A DNA stretch of 64,000 nt from positions 3,782,001 through 3,846,000 of the forward strand of contig NC_080421.1 of assembly GCF_029873635.1 (NCBI RefSeq), written 5' to 3'. Under the pieces are notes generated by a model. It had not been told where the DNA came from. It made no database searches and saw only the letters and a list, made by a program, of their open reading frames with translations. Position numbers and translations under genes: made by a program. Position 1 is the first letter of the stretch; the number at the start of each line of letters is the position of its first letter. This stretch comes from Malania oleifera. Its lineage: Eukaryota > Streptophyta > Magnoliopsida > Santalales > Ximeniaceae. This document shows, in pieces, positions 13,001 to 24,060 of this stretch.

Positions 13001-13790
13001 ACACTCGGTCAAATATACTTTTTGTCTAGTAGCTCCTGAAACTGCTCCTTCAACTCTATCAATTCTGCTGGAGTCATACGATATGGAGCTTTTGATATCG
13101 GCGTCGTACCTAGAACCAATTCTATGACAAACTCTACCTCATGATCTAGAGGTAATCTCGACAATTCCTTTGGAAACACGTCTGGGAACTCGCACACTAC
13201 AGGAATCTCCTCCAGTTTACGTTCTTCTTCTGGTGTGTCTTTCACAAATGCCAGATACCCTTGGCATCCCTCCAGGAGTAGCATTTTAACCTGCATAGCT
13301 AAATGGATCCGCGGTGATGAATGCACACATGACCCTAAAAGCTTGAATTCCTGCTCCCTTGGCGGTCTAAACACCACCTCTCTCCTGTGACAATTGATAT
13401 TGGCATAATTTGTAGATAACCAGTCCATCCCTAGGATGATTTCAAAGGCATGCATGTCAAATATAATAAGACTGACTGGTAGTGCCCTCTCCTGACTTTC
13501 TACTAGAAAGTCACATATTACTTTACTACATAAGACTACTGACCCAGATGGTGTAGCCTTTACCAGTTCATAATCTATCTGTTGAAATTCTAATCTGCAC
13601 AGTTTAACGAATTCCTGGGAGATAAAGGAATGTGTTGCCCCAGAATTGAATAATATAACAGCTTTATGAGAAAGCATGTAAATAATACTTGTGACTACAT
13701 CACTAGCGTTCTTTGCGTCACCTGGAGTTAGGGAATACACCCTTGCCTAGGCTGCACTCCTTGTTGACCACCACGCTACGCCCCCGTACC
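10002..13790 (-). mobile_element. Gypsy element B pol region, Tekay-like, truncated at the 5' side
   Basis: On the minus strand, from right to left: aspartic protease (about 13290-13740; ATHSFIS, ILGMDWLS), reverse transcriptase (about 12300-13080; [19 protein letters not shown] and [14 protein letters not shown]), RNase H (about 11900-12260), integrase (about 11100-11690; [20 protein letters not shown]), integrase C-terminus (10500-10730; LSRVHDVFHVSVLRKYV) and chromodomain-like remains (about 10320-10500). This order is Ty3/Gypsy, and the chromodomain points to a chromovirus. Gag, primer site and 5' LTR are absent. The element is a fossil with several breaks. Confidence 0.9.
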
Positions 13791-13796
13791 TCCTCT

Positions 13797-14290
13797 GTAC
13801 AGTAGGGACTTGTCCGCAAGTGCCCTGTCCTCATCAACGAGGAGATCCCAAAAGGCCCAAAAGTTTAGAAATATTGAGATACTGAGAGCAAGAAAATGGG
13901 CACGTCAACAAATGTCTTGTTCTCGTTGACGAGTATCCTTCTTGTTCTCGTCAACGAACCCATCTTCTCGTCGACGAGAACGCCTAGGCTGCGAGAAGAA
14001 ATTTGAATTTCTATTTTGAACGTTGGGGTGGTTGGGTTATTGGAGGAAAATCTCTGAGGGACTTATATATATGTGCTTCTAAACATATTTGTACATAGAG
14101 ATCGTTGTAAAGCTTGTGTATTGTCGTGTTTCACATTGTAGTGAATATTGAATGTCATTTGCTTTCATTCTTATGTTATTGGTTGTTGTTCTCTCATTCA
14201 AATTGGTTAAGTGTTATTGAGACTTGGAGTTTCTTTTGTTTCTACATCTTTCGCTGTGTGTGTGTCCTATACCCGAATTTTACAACAATA
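13797..14290 (+). repeat. LTR fragment abutting element B
   Basis: At about 13797 the sequence leaves Gypsy coding DNA and enters an LTR-like segment in plus orientation: several TCGTTGACGAG/TCGTCGACGAG motifs (13800-13985), TATATATATG at about 14066, a T-rich leader and an end at ...CGAATTTTACA near 14284. No primer-binding site follows. It appears to mark the break that removed the 5' side of element B. Confidence 0.45.
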
Positions 14291-15010
14291 AAAATGTTAA
14301 TTTTTTTTATGAGTTCTTAATAAAAGTAAGGAATAACTACTATAATATTTCATCATTGAAATGTATATATATTTTTTCCTGCTTACATGTTGAATGAAAT
14401 AATGAGGAGCATATATGGAGTCACTCTTACCAACATTCTCTTTATGTTCTTTGTGAAGGATTCCATTAATTATTTCTTGTTAATTATATATTGAAATTGT
14501 GTATTGATTTGTAAACGAGTTAGGTTAGTTTGTTTCTTGAACTGAGATGATATTTTAGTTAGGTCACTAAAAAATTTTGCATCAAGTTCGTTAATGGGTT
14601 CCCTATTACCATCACTGTCTGAACTTTTTAAATATGACACCGTTTATAAAAACTACTAAAAAAAACTCAAAATATTTAATTTTTCGGATAAAAAGAAACT
14701 TTCATTAGTCAAAGTTAGTACATGTGAAAATAATAAAATTTAAAATACTATAATAAAAATTAAATTATTTTAATTATTTTACTTAGTTATTATATTTCAA
14801 AATTCACTTTAGAAGAGCAATGTTATTGTACACGACACTTGAAAAATAGTAAATATTGTTAACTAAAAGACAATAATGATGAATTACATTATTTAGAAAA
14901 TAATTTAATTTAGGTAATAATACTATTATTAATGCAAACTAATAATCAAAGTAGTTTTACTTGTCACTAATAATCATGTGTTTATATATACAATTTTATT
15001 TGTCGTAGGT
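14291..15010. other. AT-rich stretch without recognisable feature
   Basis: No gene, repeat end or motif was recognised. It lies directly upstream of the MuDR-like coding remnant and may include that element's 5' non-coding part. Confidence 0.4.
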
Positions 15011-15040
15011 CTTTACTATTTCCTTTGCGTCGATCTCTAA

Positions 15041-15823
15041 ATGGCAAGAAGCTCAAGCAGTGTTTCGGTGGCGGTATTGTTGTATATGGGAGGGGGGGGG
15101 GGAATTATCACTAGAGTAAAAGGTGTTAGTTATAGTACTAAACCGGTTCGACCAATTCGAATTGGCCATAGGTGTAAATTAAATAAATTGTATTCGAAGA
15201 TATACCAATATTTGCATATTGATCCAGATCAATATGCATTGCAGGTGACCGCAAGATACCCTATGCGAGGGTTCAATGATATAGTCCTCTATGAGGTTGT
15301 TCTCGTAACTGATGATTACGATTTGTGCATTATATTTGATGCACACTGCGTAGGTCCGACATATTTAACATTGCAGCTATATGTCAAAATCATTCCTCAC
15401 ATGGGTGTTGCCACAAATAGGCAAATGGGGATGTCTGTCGGGCATGTGGTTGAAGCGGAGGAAGACATCCAACGAACACATCATTATGATATGACTACGG
15501 AATAAGGTATTGAACCATACACAAGTGCGGAGGTGGGTGGGATGCCTGTTGTGTATTTCAATGAATGTCTGGAATCGTCATTTGAGTTTCCGACATACGA
15601 AAGACCTGTTCTTCAAACGAATGATCACGGAGGTTGCGAAGAAGTTCCAGCAGAAGGTCCAGGATTGTTGTTCGCCATTGCAAACAACACGTTAGACGAG
15701 TGGATGAACATTACGAACGATGTTAATTTACAATATGCACGTGCAGCATATGTCATCAAGAAGGACATAACTGCACAAGGTGTCCAAAAAGGACACAAAT
15801 TGGGGATGTAGCTGGGCCTACTC
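15041..15823 (+). pseudogene. MuDR-type transposase N-terminus (PB1-like), decayed
   Basis: The reading frame from ATG 15041 gives MARSSSSVSVAVLLY, a G run, then RPIRIGHRCKLNKLYSKIY and YLHIDPDQYALQVTARYP. This is the N-terminal, PB1-like module of plant MuDR/Mutator-like transposases, which precedes the MULE catalytic domain. A stop at 15503-15505 interrupts the frame; the same frame continues with protein-like sequence to 15811 (FNECLESSFEFPTYERP). The catalytic domain is not present. The sequence is cut at 15824 by a Gypsy solo LTR. A second copy lies on the minus strand at 22920-23340. Family known; loss of function inferred. Confidence 0.75.
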
Positions 15824-17876
15824 TGTAACAACTAGAATAATAATGGGATTTAAATAATAAGAGGATGGGAAATGGAAATGGTAACAGAGGAAGGAAGTCA
15901 ACTTCATCGACGAACGCTTTGCGTTCTTCAACGACATTGCATTTTGGAAGGAAAAACCAAAAAGGAATCATCAGGGCTTCGTCGATGAATACAGGGGATT
16001 CATCGATGAGGGCCTAAATAAATTTGTCGACGAAGAAATACTGAGAGAGTTTTGAGCCGACTGAATTTCATTGACGAGGACTGAATTTCGTCGACGAAAT
16101 TATTGAAGGATTCATAGACGAATGACGTGGCTCGTCGACGAATCTAGTTCTATAAATAGAAAATTTCAAATTTTTAACTACATTATTAAGCAACCTTCGC
16201 CCTCTCTCTCTCCTCTTAAGTTCTTTCTCTCTTTCTCTCTCTCATCAATTTTGGATCAGATTTACGCCGGTTCAACATTCTGAAGTCACCACGACGCTCG
16301 TGCGGAAGTTCTCTCCAAATATACCAGAGTGGATCGTTGGTGAAAGTAAGTTGGAAATCATCCCTGAGTTGAGGTAAGGCTTTTTAAGCCAAATTTGGTC
16401 TTACGACAGTTATAAGAAATGATGTACACGTAGAAATACTGAAATTTAATACTGGAAGTTTTCAGTTTCAGGGTATTGATCAGGAAACCCCACAGGTGTG
16501 AGATTAGAGTTTATAGGGGCTTTTCTCAATTGTTAGGTAAGGGAATAAAATAAAGCAGTTACTTTTCACAAAAATTACTATTATTTATGAGTAAATTGAT
16601 TTCCTGAAAATATGTATGATATTAGCATATTATGGAATTAATGCACTTTTAGGAAAAATATTGTTATTATGTTGGAACGAGTATATACGTATGAGATGCT
16701 AGAAATCATGATTTTCAAATGCAATGCATAGTTTTAATACAACAAATGTGTGGCATCAATATTATTTTACGTGGAGAAATATTTTGATATGATAATGATG
16801 TAAATGCTTGTATGATCTGAAAGGTTATGAAGGTATACAGTACATTATGATTCTTATAAATGCATGATAAAATGATTATTTTTAGAATGACGTATTTATG
16901 TATGATATCAGCGCGAGATCGTAATTATGATGTGTTCGGCACGAGGCCGTAATTATGATATGTTTGGCACGAGGTCGTAATTATGAAAAATGCTATATAA
17001 TCATGTACTATATGTTATAAGAATCCGGATGTTAGTTTAGTTCAGTTTAGGAGCTCGGTACCGTAACTATATAGATTAGATATCTATGTTTAGATTAGTG
17101 CTAACCACCCCACGAGAGGGTGGGATATGAATAGTTGATGTGATTTTCACTAGAGTGTGGACGTCCACCTGGAAGTCTAGACCAGGGTGTGGCAGACTCA
17201 TCGTGCTTACAGACATATTTGATTCGACAGTGGTTGGCTAGCAATTATCGGGTCCCACCTTCGGGCTGCACAACCCGCCATGGGGGGTAATACATGCCAT
17301 TAGCTGGCTATTCATCCTAGGTATGTTTTCAATATTATTAGTATAACAGATGTTTTATGTATGATACAACTTACTAGAAAATATGAAAGCATGTAATTAT
17401 TCAGTATGATATGATGAACATTTACAAAAATATGAAATGTACTGTATATGTATAATTGCATTAAATGTTCGTGTTGCCACACATCTATATTTAGTTTATT
17501 TTCCTTTACTGAGATATGTCTCACCCCCAACATTAATTAATTTTTTAGGAGACCCTGAGTGACCGGCGGGTCGTGACCGCCGTTGAGTTAGGGATATTAC
17601 CCCGTAAGGAGGGTAAGATTTTTGTACTAGGGTCAGAATTATTTTGTGTTTGACCCTAGAGTTATTTTGATGTTTATAAGGATGTATAAAAATACAGTAT
17701 TATGATGTTGTAGTAAACTCTGGTATTATGCTTGATGAATGGATGGTTTCAATTTTATGATTGTTGTTGCTTAGGTTCTTGCTGTGATTGACAGGTGTCC
17801 CCATTACCCACGGGTTCGGCTTGACCATTTTATCTATTATGTGACATTTTATATTAAGAAATTTAGGGTCGCTACA
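15824..17876 (+). mobile_element. Solo Gypsy LTR, plus orientation
   Basis: It runs from TGTAACAACTAG at 15824 to GGGTCGCTACA at 17876 (2053 bp). Flanks TACTC (15819-15823) and TACTT (17877-17881) look like a 5-bp target duplication with one change. Landmarks in order: palindrome cluster (15900-16145), TATAAATAG (about 16152), CT-rich leader (16200-16245), GAGGTAAGG (about 16370), TTAGGTAAGGGAATAAA (about 16534), CACGAGGCCGTAATTATGA repeats (16911-16985) and a conserved tail with CTGAGATATGTCTCACCCCC. It splits the MuDR/plant-mobile-domain remnant. Confidence 0.85.
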
Positions 17877-18580
17877 TACTTATTGACCTTGTCCTCGAGC
17901 TTATAGGACTTTCACTACACATCATGTTCATTTTGTATTTACTATATTTCACTGGTGCCTTTTGTAGGATCGATCCAGGGCCGACTGATTGTAGCATGTT
18001 GACGATAGGCGATGATCACCAGTCCAACCAAGCATGGGCGGATGGTCACGTCGACCCCCTGTTGTGCCAAGTGGGCATGAAGTTTACCGAGCGCTGGTTG
18101 GAGGCAGACGACCATGTCGTTCAATCGATATGCAATGCGGGCTTCTACGATATATATCAGATTGCCCATATCCAGTTGGATTGGCATCTTGTAACAACTT
18201 TGGTGGAGCGATGGAGACCGGAGATGCAGACGTTCCGCCTACCACATGGGGAGGTGATCGTCACACTCTAGGACATCACGGTTTGGTTCGGGCTGCCAAT
18301 TGATGGGAGCTCCGTCACTGGTCGTACTGCCAGACTAGTATAGGGACCTACAGACCGCCAGGGACGATTCGCACTGCGTACTATGCGCGAGCATTTGTTA
18401 GGAGTCATGTCACCTAATAACGAGATGGTTGGTGCATGCATTCGTATGCGGTTCTTAGAGGGGAATATGTTTCGTTAGCCCCCGACAGATGCAAATGCGC
18501 AGACTATAGCGTGCCACGCACGAGCTCACCTATTGAGCTTGATATGTGGCCTGCTATTTTGCGACGTTGCGGGTTAGTAA
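17877..18580 (+). pseudogene. Plant mobile domain (PMD) fragment, transposon-derived
   Basis: From about 17970 the plus strand encodes AGFYDIYQIAHIQLDWHLV, TLVERWRPEMQTFRLPHGE, then in the same frame DITVWFGLPIDG and further PMD-like sequence to about 18580, with several in-frame stops. This is the plant mobile domain found in MAIN/MAIL1-type proteins, in so-called phosphatase 7 long-form proteins and in many transposons. A TTTTGTAG acceptor-like site precedes it near 17968. With the MuDR segment upstream it probably formed one MULE-type element before the LTR inserted. Confidence 0.7.
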
Positions 18581-18792
18581 ATTGAGAAACATAACTTTAA
18601 AAAATATATCAAAGCACACGACTTGAGCACTGTCGAGTTAGTAAATAACTTTAAAAATGGAGCAAATTAAAATGTAATAATCAAGAGCTAGTGAAAATAT
18701 AGTCAAACTATTTTTATATTTTAATCAAAATATAAGACGTGTCAAAATAGAAATGCTCTTAAATAATCCACATACCGCAGAGGTAGTTAATC

Positions 18793-19707
18793 TGTAACGA
18801 CCTACTTAATTAAATGGTATATATATATATTTTCCTACACTATAATATTTTACATACTCTGATACCATACTGGGGAAAAACACAATCATAAACCTAAGCC
18901 GCGAAAAGCATAAACTGAATAAACATGTCCATATCATACAATATCAATACCAGAGTGCTACCATGTTTTTTCCCCAAAATATACACATATATTTGTTTTC
19001 CCAAAAATTCCCTCAACTATACTGGGATGTACAAAAAAACACTCCCAAAAACATACCCACTCTCTGGCAGGGCACTACTGAAGCCCCTCTATTTGCGAGC
19101 CCGATTTGCTCGCCTACCTAGATCACCTGAAAAATATATCAACACTGGGATGAGCCAACGCTCAGTAAGGAGAAATATACTATTACTAGTGTGTGGCAAA
19201 TGAGCTACTATACATATATCATGAAATATGTTTTCATATACACATGAATAATTGAGTATAAAAGTACAGTACAAATAATAGAATACACCACCCCTTTTCC
19301 CTATTGCTTAACATGACAGTATTATGGTTATAATTCAAATACTTCTAGTGTACATAAGTATAGTCCCTGTTACTGTAAATCCGTATGTATGTAATCGTAA
19401 CTGAAACTATTCCCTGTGGCTATCTGTGTGTCATGACTTGCCCCCCTCATGACAGGGTTGTGCGGCCTGTAGGCTGGATTTACCCTGACTGGCCAACCAG
19501 GAATAAATCACTGAACTCCGTCAGTCGACCTACCCACCTCAACCCATATCTAGATGGAGAGCCAAACCTCTTCAAGGGCCTAGGTGGTCGACCTTACCAC
19601 GTATTATTTGAATAGGTGGTTGCACTAAATAAGTAACATAATATCTGTAGCAATGGTACTGTGCTCTGTAGCTGCAAGTCCAATAGGGTCTAATATCATA
19701 TAATATA

Positions 19708-19750
<43 letters not shown>

Positions 19751-20280
19751 CTGATTTGTTATGATTCTGAAGTACTGAAATAATCATGAGGCTGCATAAA
19801 CTGTAACTGTAATTCATATGTAATACTGAGAATTACATAATCATAATACTGGAATTCATAAAATCATGAAACTGAATTCGTAAATCATATCCCCGTACCA
19901 TATACATATTCACAAGACACACCATACTAAATATATACTTTTCGTAATTAAATAAATTATATCATATTTTAACTGCTGGAAAGCCCCTAGGAAGTACAAG
20001 TCTAACACCCGCAGGGCCTCCTACAAAACACCCTAAAACCAACATATGTCAGAACAAAATATCAGTATTTTTCTGTCTATATCATTTCCTATAACTGCTA
20101 GAAAACAAAAAATTAGCTAAAATGTCTTACCCTGAATTTGGGATGAAATCCAAATCTGTTTTCCCGACAATCCGCTCCGGTAGATGTGCAAAGAACTCTG
20201 CCAGGAGTGTCATGGTAGCTTCGGATCGCCGATTCAGCGACTGGTGGAGCCAGAATCGGAGAGAGAAAGGAGAGGGAGAC

Positions 20281-20324
<44 letters not shown>

Positions 20325-20595
20325 AATCGGTGAAAAATGATAAAAATCCCGGGTTTCCACTATTTATAGGGCCAGGTTCGTCGACGAGACACGTCACCTC
20401 ATCGAGGAGCCCTTCATAAAATTCGTCGACGAGACCCTGTGTTCGTCGACGAAATTCAGAGCAACCCGAACCGTCTCTCTGTATTTTTTCATCGACGAAG
20501 CCCTGTGTTCGTCTTCGTCGATGAAATGCTTTATACCTTCGTCAACGAAACCCTCTTATTATTATTAAAATGCTATTATTCTTCTTGTCACTACA
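18793..20595 (-). mobile_element. Solo Gypsy LTR, minus orientation
   Basis: It runs from TGTAACGACC at 18793 to TTGTCACTACA at 20595 (1803 bp). Flanks TAATC (18788-18792) and GAATC (20596-20600) are consistent with a 5-bp target duplication with one change. On the minus strand it has the palindrome cluster (20375-20560), TATAAATAG (about 20363), a long CT leader (plus-strand GA run 20284-20316) and TTCAGGGTAAGAC (about 20128). It is closest to LTR A. Confidence 0.85.
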
Positions 20596-21150
20596 GAATC
20601 AATAAAAGAAAAGAGAAAAAGAAAAGGCAGCATTTAAAATTTTTCTACGTTAGAGAGCATTTGTTGCACATTTTCATTTGATGTTGGGAATAATTGAATT
20701 AACAATGTCAACAATTGAATTTGGACTAACGGATTGTAAATAAGTTCATTGAATAAAGTGGATGAAAATTTAAAACCAAAATAAAAGCATGGGTTCCCAT
20801 GTACACTCATACGCATATTCATAATGCTTTCTCACCATAACTTTAATTTTCTTTCAATTTGAATAAATAAATAAATAAATTTTCTTCAAAAGAGTGACAC
20901 TAAAATTTAAGGTCAACATTTAAAAATTTTAATTATATTAAAATAAAATTTTATTTTTAGTAATATAGGATATGGTTTCTAAATTTATTATTCAAATGGA
21001 TCTTCCTATGAGGATGAAAAAGTGAAATCCATTATATGTGCGTGCATATATTTCAAGACATTCAAACGGAATTTTAAAAAATCAAAACTAGCAATGGGTG
21101 AACAAGCTGACCTGAATTGGAGTCTCTTATACATGTATTCCTGAATTTGG
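20596..21150. other. AT-rich intergenic stretch
   Basis: No gene or repeat end recognised, apart from a short (AAAT)n run near 20863-20880. It separates the solo LTR from the palindrome-armed repeat. Confidence 0.4.
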
Positions 21151-21154
21151 TTGA

Positions 21155-21900
21155 CGCATGACAAATCTCGAAGCTTGGTCCTACCAAATTTAAGCAAATC
21201 TCGCAGGACCAAGCTGTGGGATTTAAATGACCAGGGCTATCAGGTTTTGACGCGTGGCAAATCTCATAGGTCCAAGCCGCGAGATTTAAATGATCAGGGC
21301 TATCAAGTTTTGACGCATGACAAATCTCGCAGGACCAAGCTGTGAGATTACGTCAGCCTCAAAATCGAAAAATTTTCCCTAAATGAAGTGTTATTTAATA
21401 TTTTATTTTAAAATAATAATAAAATGGGAAAAAAACTCCCAAATCAACGATTGTTATTCCTGGGTTCCACTTTGGTTTAGTCCACCATGCTGCGAGATTA
21501 CATCGGCCTTAAAGTCGGAAAATGGGAAAAAACTCCCAAATCAAGAGTTTTTTCCCGGATTATCTTTTTAAAAAAAATTAAATAATACCCCATTTTGGGA
21601 AATATTTCCCAGAATGATTTTGACGTAATCTCGCTATTTAGAGTAGTGAGATTTGGTTGCCACGCGTCTTTGTGAAAATGGGTCTGGCATTTAAATCTCG
21701 CTACTCGGAGTAACGGGATTTACTTAAATTTCGCTACTCCAAGTAGCGAGATTTTCTGTGCACCTTAATTAAATTGTTTTCTGAATTATTTGAGTGAAGA
21801 ATCAATTATTAATTTAAATTTTCACTTATATTTATAGTTTGTAATTTAATTAAATCTCGCTACTTGGAGTAGCAAGATTTTCTGTGCACTAGGTTTTCAT
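21155..21900. repeat. Palindrome-armed foldback-like repeat, left copy
   Basis: Seven hairpins with stems like AAATCTCGC...GCGAGATTT are seen (21161-21220, long; 21259-21288; 21318-21348; 21626-21654; 21693-21721; 21726-21754; 21852-21880). The two arms are inverted: TTACGTCAGCCTCAAAATCG (about 21344) in one and TGACGTAATC (about 21621) in the other. Between them are GGGAAAAAACTCCC boxes, a perfect 12-bp stem hairpin (21524-21535 with 21545-21556) and a 50-base piece (21437-21490) matching the HIPP gene intron at 41805-41858. A relative lies at 25655-26486. It looks like a non-autonomous foldback or MULE-type element with an internal deletion. Confidence 0.6.
21437..21490 (+). repeat. Fragment of HIPP intron inside the foldback repeat
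   Basis: AAATCAACGATTGTTATTCC and the following 30 bases match the HIPP gene intron just upstream of its exon 2 (41805-41858) and the same place in the pseudogene (25985-26036), with few differences. The same GGGAAAAAACTCCC box precedes the match here and at 25.98 kb, but not in the gene, so the box belongs to the mobile repeat. Confidence 0.7.
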
Positions 21901-22034
21901 TATTAATTAAATTATTTTATGAATTATTTGAGTGAATAATCAATTATCAATTTATCATATTGTTCCTTTTGATGGAGTTAAGATTTTAATTTCCACATTT
22001 CTGGCATTTCGTATTTTGTGTTTGTTCCTTTATT

Positions 22035-22036
<2 letters not shown>

Positions 22037-22101
<65 letters not shown>
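22037..22101. repeat. (CT)n microsatellite
   Basis: About 64 bases of uninterrupted CT dinucleotides upstream of the Aux/IAA fragment. Confidence 0.95.
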
Positions 22102-22105
<4 letters not shown>

Positions 22106-22404
22106 CTGTTCCACCATTTTTTCCCTATAAATTCTAACGTCATTTTTATTTTGCTGATATGGGTGTTTCGATTTTCTTCTATTAAGGGTTAATCGTTTTT
22201 TTTTTTTAAATTACTAAGAAAATTGGATAGAGAATAAAATGTTGATCACGAGGATAACTAAAAGATTGGGATATGCCTCCATTAATTTGGATTGTTAAAG
22301 GATTGGGATCATGGCTGCCTCCATTATTTTGTCTCTCCACGTGTCGACTAATATATTACTCATTAGTCATTACTATAATTAATTTTGTTCCTTGGGAGCA
22401 GTCA

Positions 22405-22780
22405 GGTTGTGGGATGACCGTTTATATGGCTTATAAGATGAACAACTTGTTTGGCTAACCAGGTAAGGAAACCGCCTATATGGCTTATAGGATGAACAGC
22501 TTGGCTAACCAGGCAAAGACTCTGACCTCCAAAGAAGATGAGACATGCGAGGATGATAAATTGAAGCAAACTTCAAAGAAAAAAGTGTATAATGGTAGCA
22601 ATAAGAACAATACTGTTGCTATGGAAAAAAGGACATCTTGGGTTTGTTAAGGTTAACATGGATGGATTGTCAATAGGGAGGAAAGTGGATCTAAATGCTT
22701 CTTCTATATATGCTACTTTAGCTCAAGCACGGGAGGACATGTTCGATAATCCAACCACAAACATCACTTCCATTCGTGAG
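22405..22780 (+). pseudogene. Aux/IAA gene fragment (IAA11/12/13-like), domain III region
   Basis: The plus strand encodes AYRMNSLANQAKTLTSKEDE (about 22483-22545) and, after a frame change near 22625, [12 protein letters not shown] and [10 protein letters not shown] followed by LAQAREDMF (about 22627-22745). FVKVNMDG...GRKVDLNA is the start of domain III of Aux/IAA repressors, and the preceding SLANQAK segment matches the IAA11/IAA13 group. A donor-like GTGAGT follows at about 22775, where this group usually splices. The piece encoding AY.MN.L is duplicated in tandem (22423-22465, 22471-22520). Domain I, the degron and domain IV are absent. No function expected. Confidence 0.7.
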
Positions 22781-22919
22781 TGTAATCTTTCTTTTTTATA
22801 TTTTTTATTAGTAATGTATAATTTACTTATTTTCTATAAATTCGATCTTAAATGTTTTGATGTGAAACTATTGTTAAATTATTGTTGCACCTCAATTTAA
22901 CGACAGGCGCATATGGCTA

Positions 22920-23340
22920 CCTAACCGCGATTACACCCATTTGAGGAATGGTCTCGACATACAATTACATCGTTAAATATATCTCACCGACGCAGTGTGC
23001 GTCCAACACAATGCGTAGCCCATAATCATCAGATATGGGAACAGCCTCATAGAAGGCTGTATTATTTAATCCTCGCAAAGGGTATATTGCGGTCACCCGC
23101 AATGCATATTGATCTGGATCAATATGCAAATATTTATATATCTTCGTATATAATTTATTTAATTTACATCTATGGCCAATTCGAATAGGTCGAATTGGCA
23201 GACTACTATACCTAACACCATCTAATCCGGTTATGATGTCCCCCCTATATATAATAATACCGTCACTGGAGCACTGCTTGAGCTTCCTGCCATTTAGGTC
23301 GGCGATCGGGAAAGAAAAAAAACCTACGCAAAACAAAATT
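22920..23340 (-). pseudogene. MuDR transposase N-terminal fragment (second copy)
   Basis: The minus-strand frame from 23336 down to 22965 encodes RPIRIGHRCKLNKLYTKIY and KYLHIDPDQYALRVTAIYP, closely matching the PB1-like module at 15041-15505 but in opposite orientation. Its first residues differ from the other copy, and nothing resembling the catalytic domain follows. It lies about 140 bases from the Aux/IAA fragment, which suggests both belong to one captured or nested transposon block. Confidence 0.7.
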
Positions 23341-23559
23341 ATATGTATAAGTGATATGTGTTACTTATAGCTTAACGAAATAAATACTTTAGGTTTATTT
23401 CACCTTTCAATTGATTATAACAATGCTCGAATGATTAATCACCTATTCACTTTTATCGATATTATTAAAATATCCAAACCAATTTAACAATAAATGACAA
23501 GGAACATACAAACATAATAAGTCATTCACATGTTTTTGCGTGTTTGTATTCTCTTAGTT

Positions 23560-24060
23560 TAACACGTGCTCTCGTTTGTATGCCCTTTCTAAGATAAGTT
23601 CACCACTTGTTGATTAGCTTTTCATGCTCCATAAGACTCTAATATAAGCTTTGTTAAGAAGAGCAACACCTAAAATAAGATCAATTTTATGTAGATGTCT
23701 GTTAAAGGAGACAACCTAATAAATCTTTCGACTTAACATCTTGAAATTGCGTTAAGAGATCTTCCAACCTATTATGAACTATAAAGATAAATCCCTTTCT
23801 TTTAGCTATTAACGAGTACACAATTGCAATTCCTTTAAAGAAGTTAGACAAAGTTAAAATGTCATTGCCCTCTTTCTTTGGTATTTGAAAACTACCACCT
23901 CCTGGGTAAAAGTAAAATTTTCACTCTATGTATTTTTAAGGTGCAAGTGTTCTCATGACTATCATGAATTACTTGCCTACCATATGATCAAGGTCTTCCC
24001 ATAAGTATGTCACACATGATGACTTCACCATCTCTTAAGAATCAATACTCTCATGACTCC
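23560..24060 (-). mobile_element. Very old Gypsy protease-region fossil
   Basis: On the minus strand near 23900-24030 the sequence encodes EVIMCDILMGRP and GRQVIHDSHENT, which resembles the linker after the protease of Gypsy polyproteins (typically CDVV...LLGRPWQYDR...HDG..NTYSF). The surrounding bases look like degraded coding DNA. Heavily decayed, with many breaks; ends unknown. Confidence 0.5.

Noticed and set aside
17924-18303. PMD fragment as a live MAIN-like host gene
   Set aside because: Several stops in the conserved frame, no full domain, and a transposon context.
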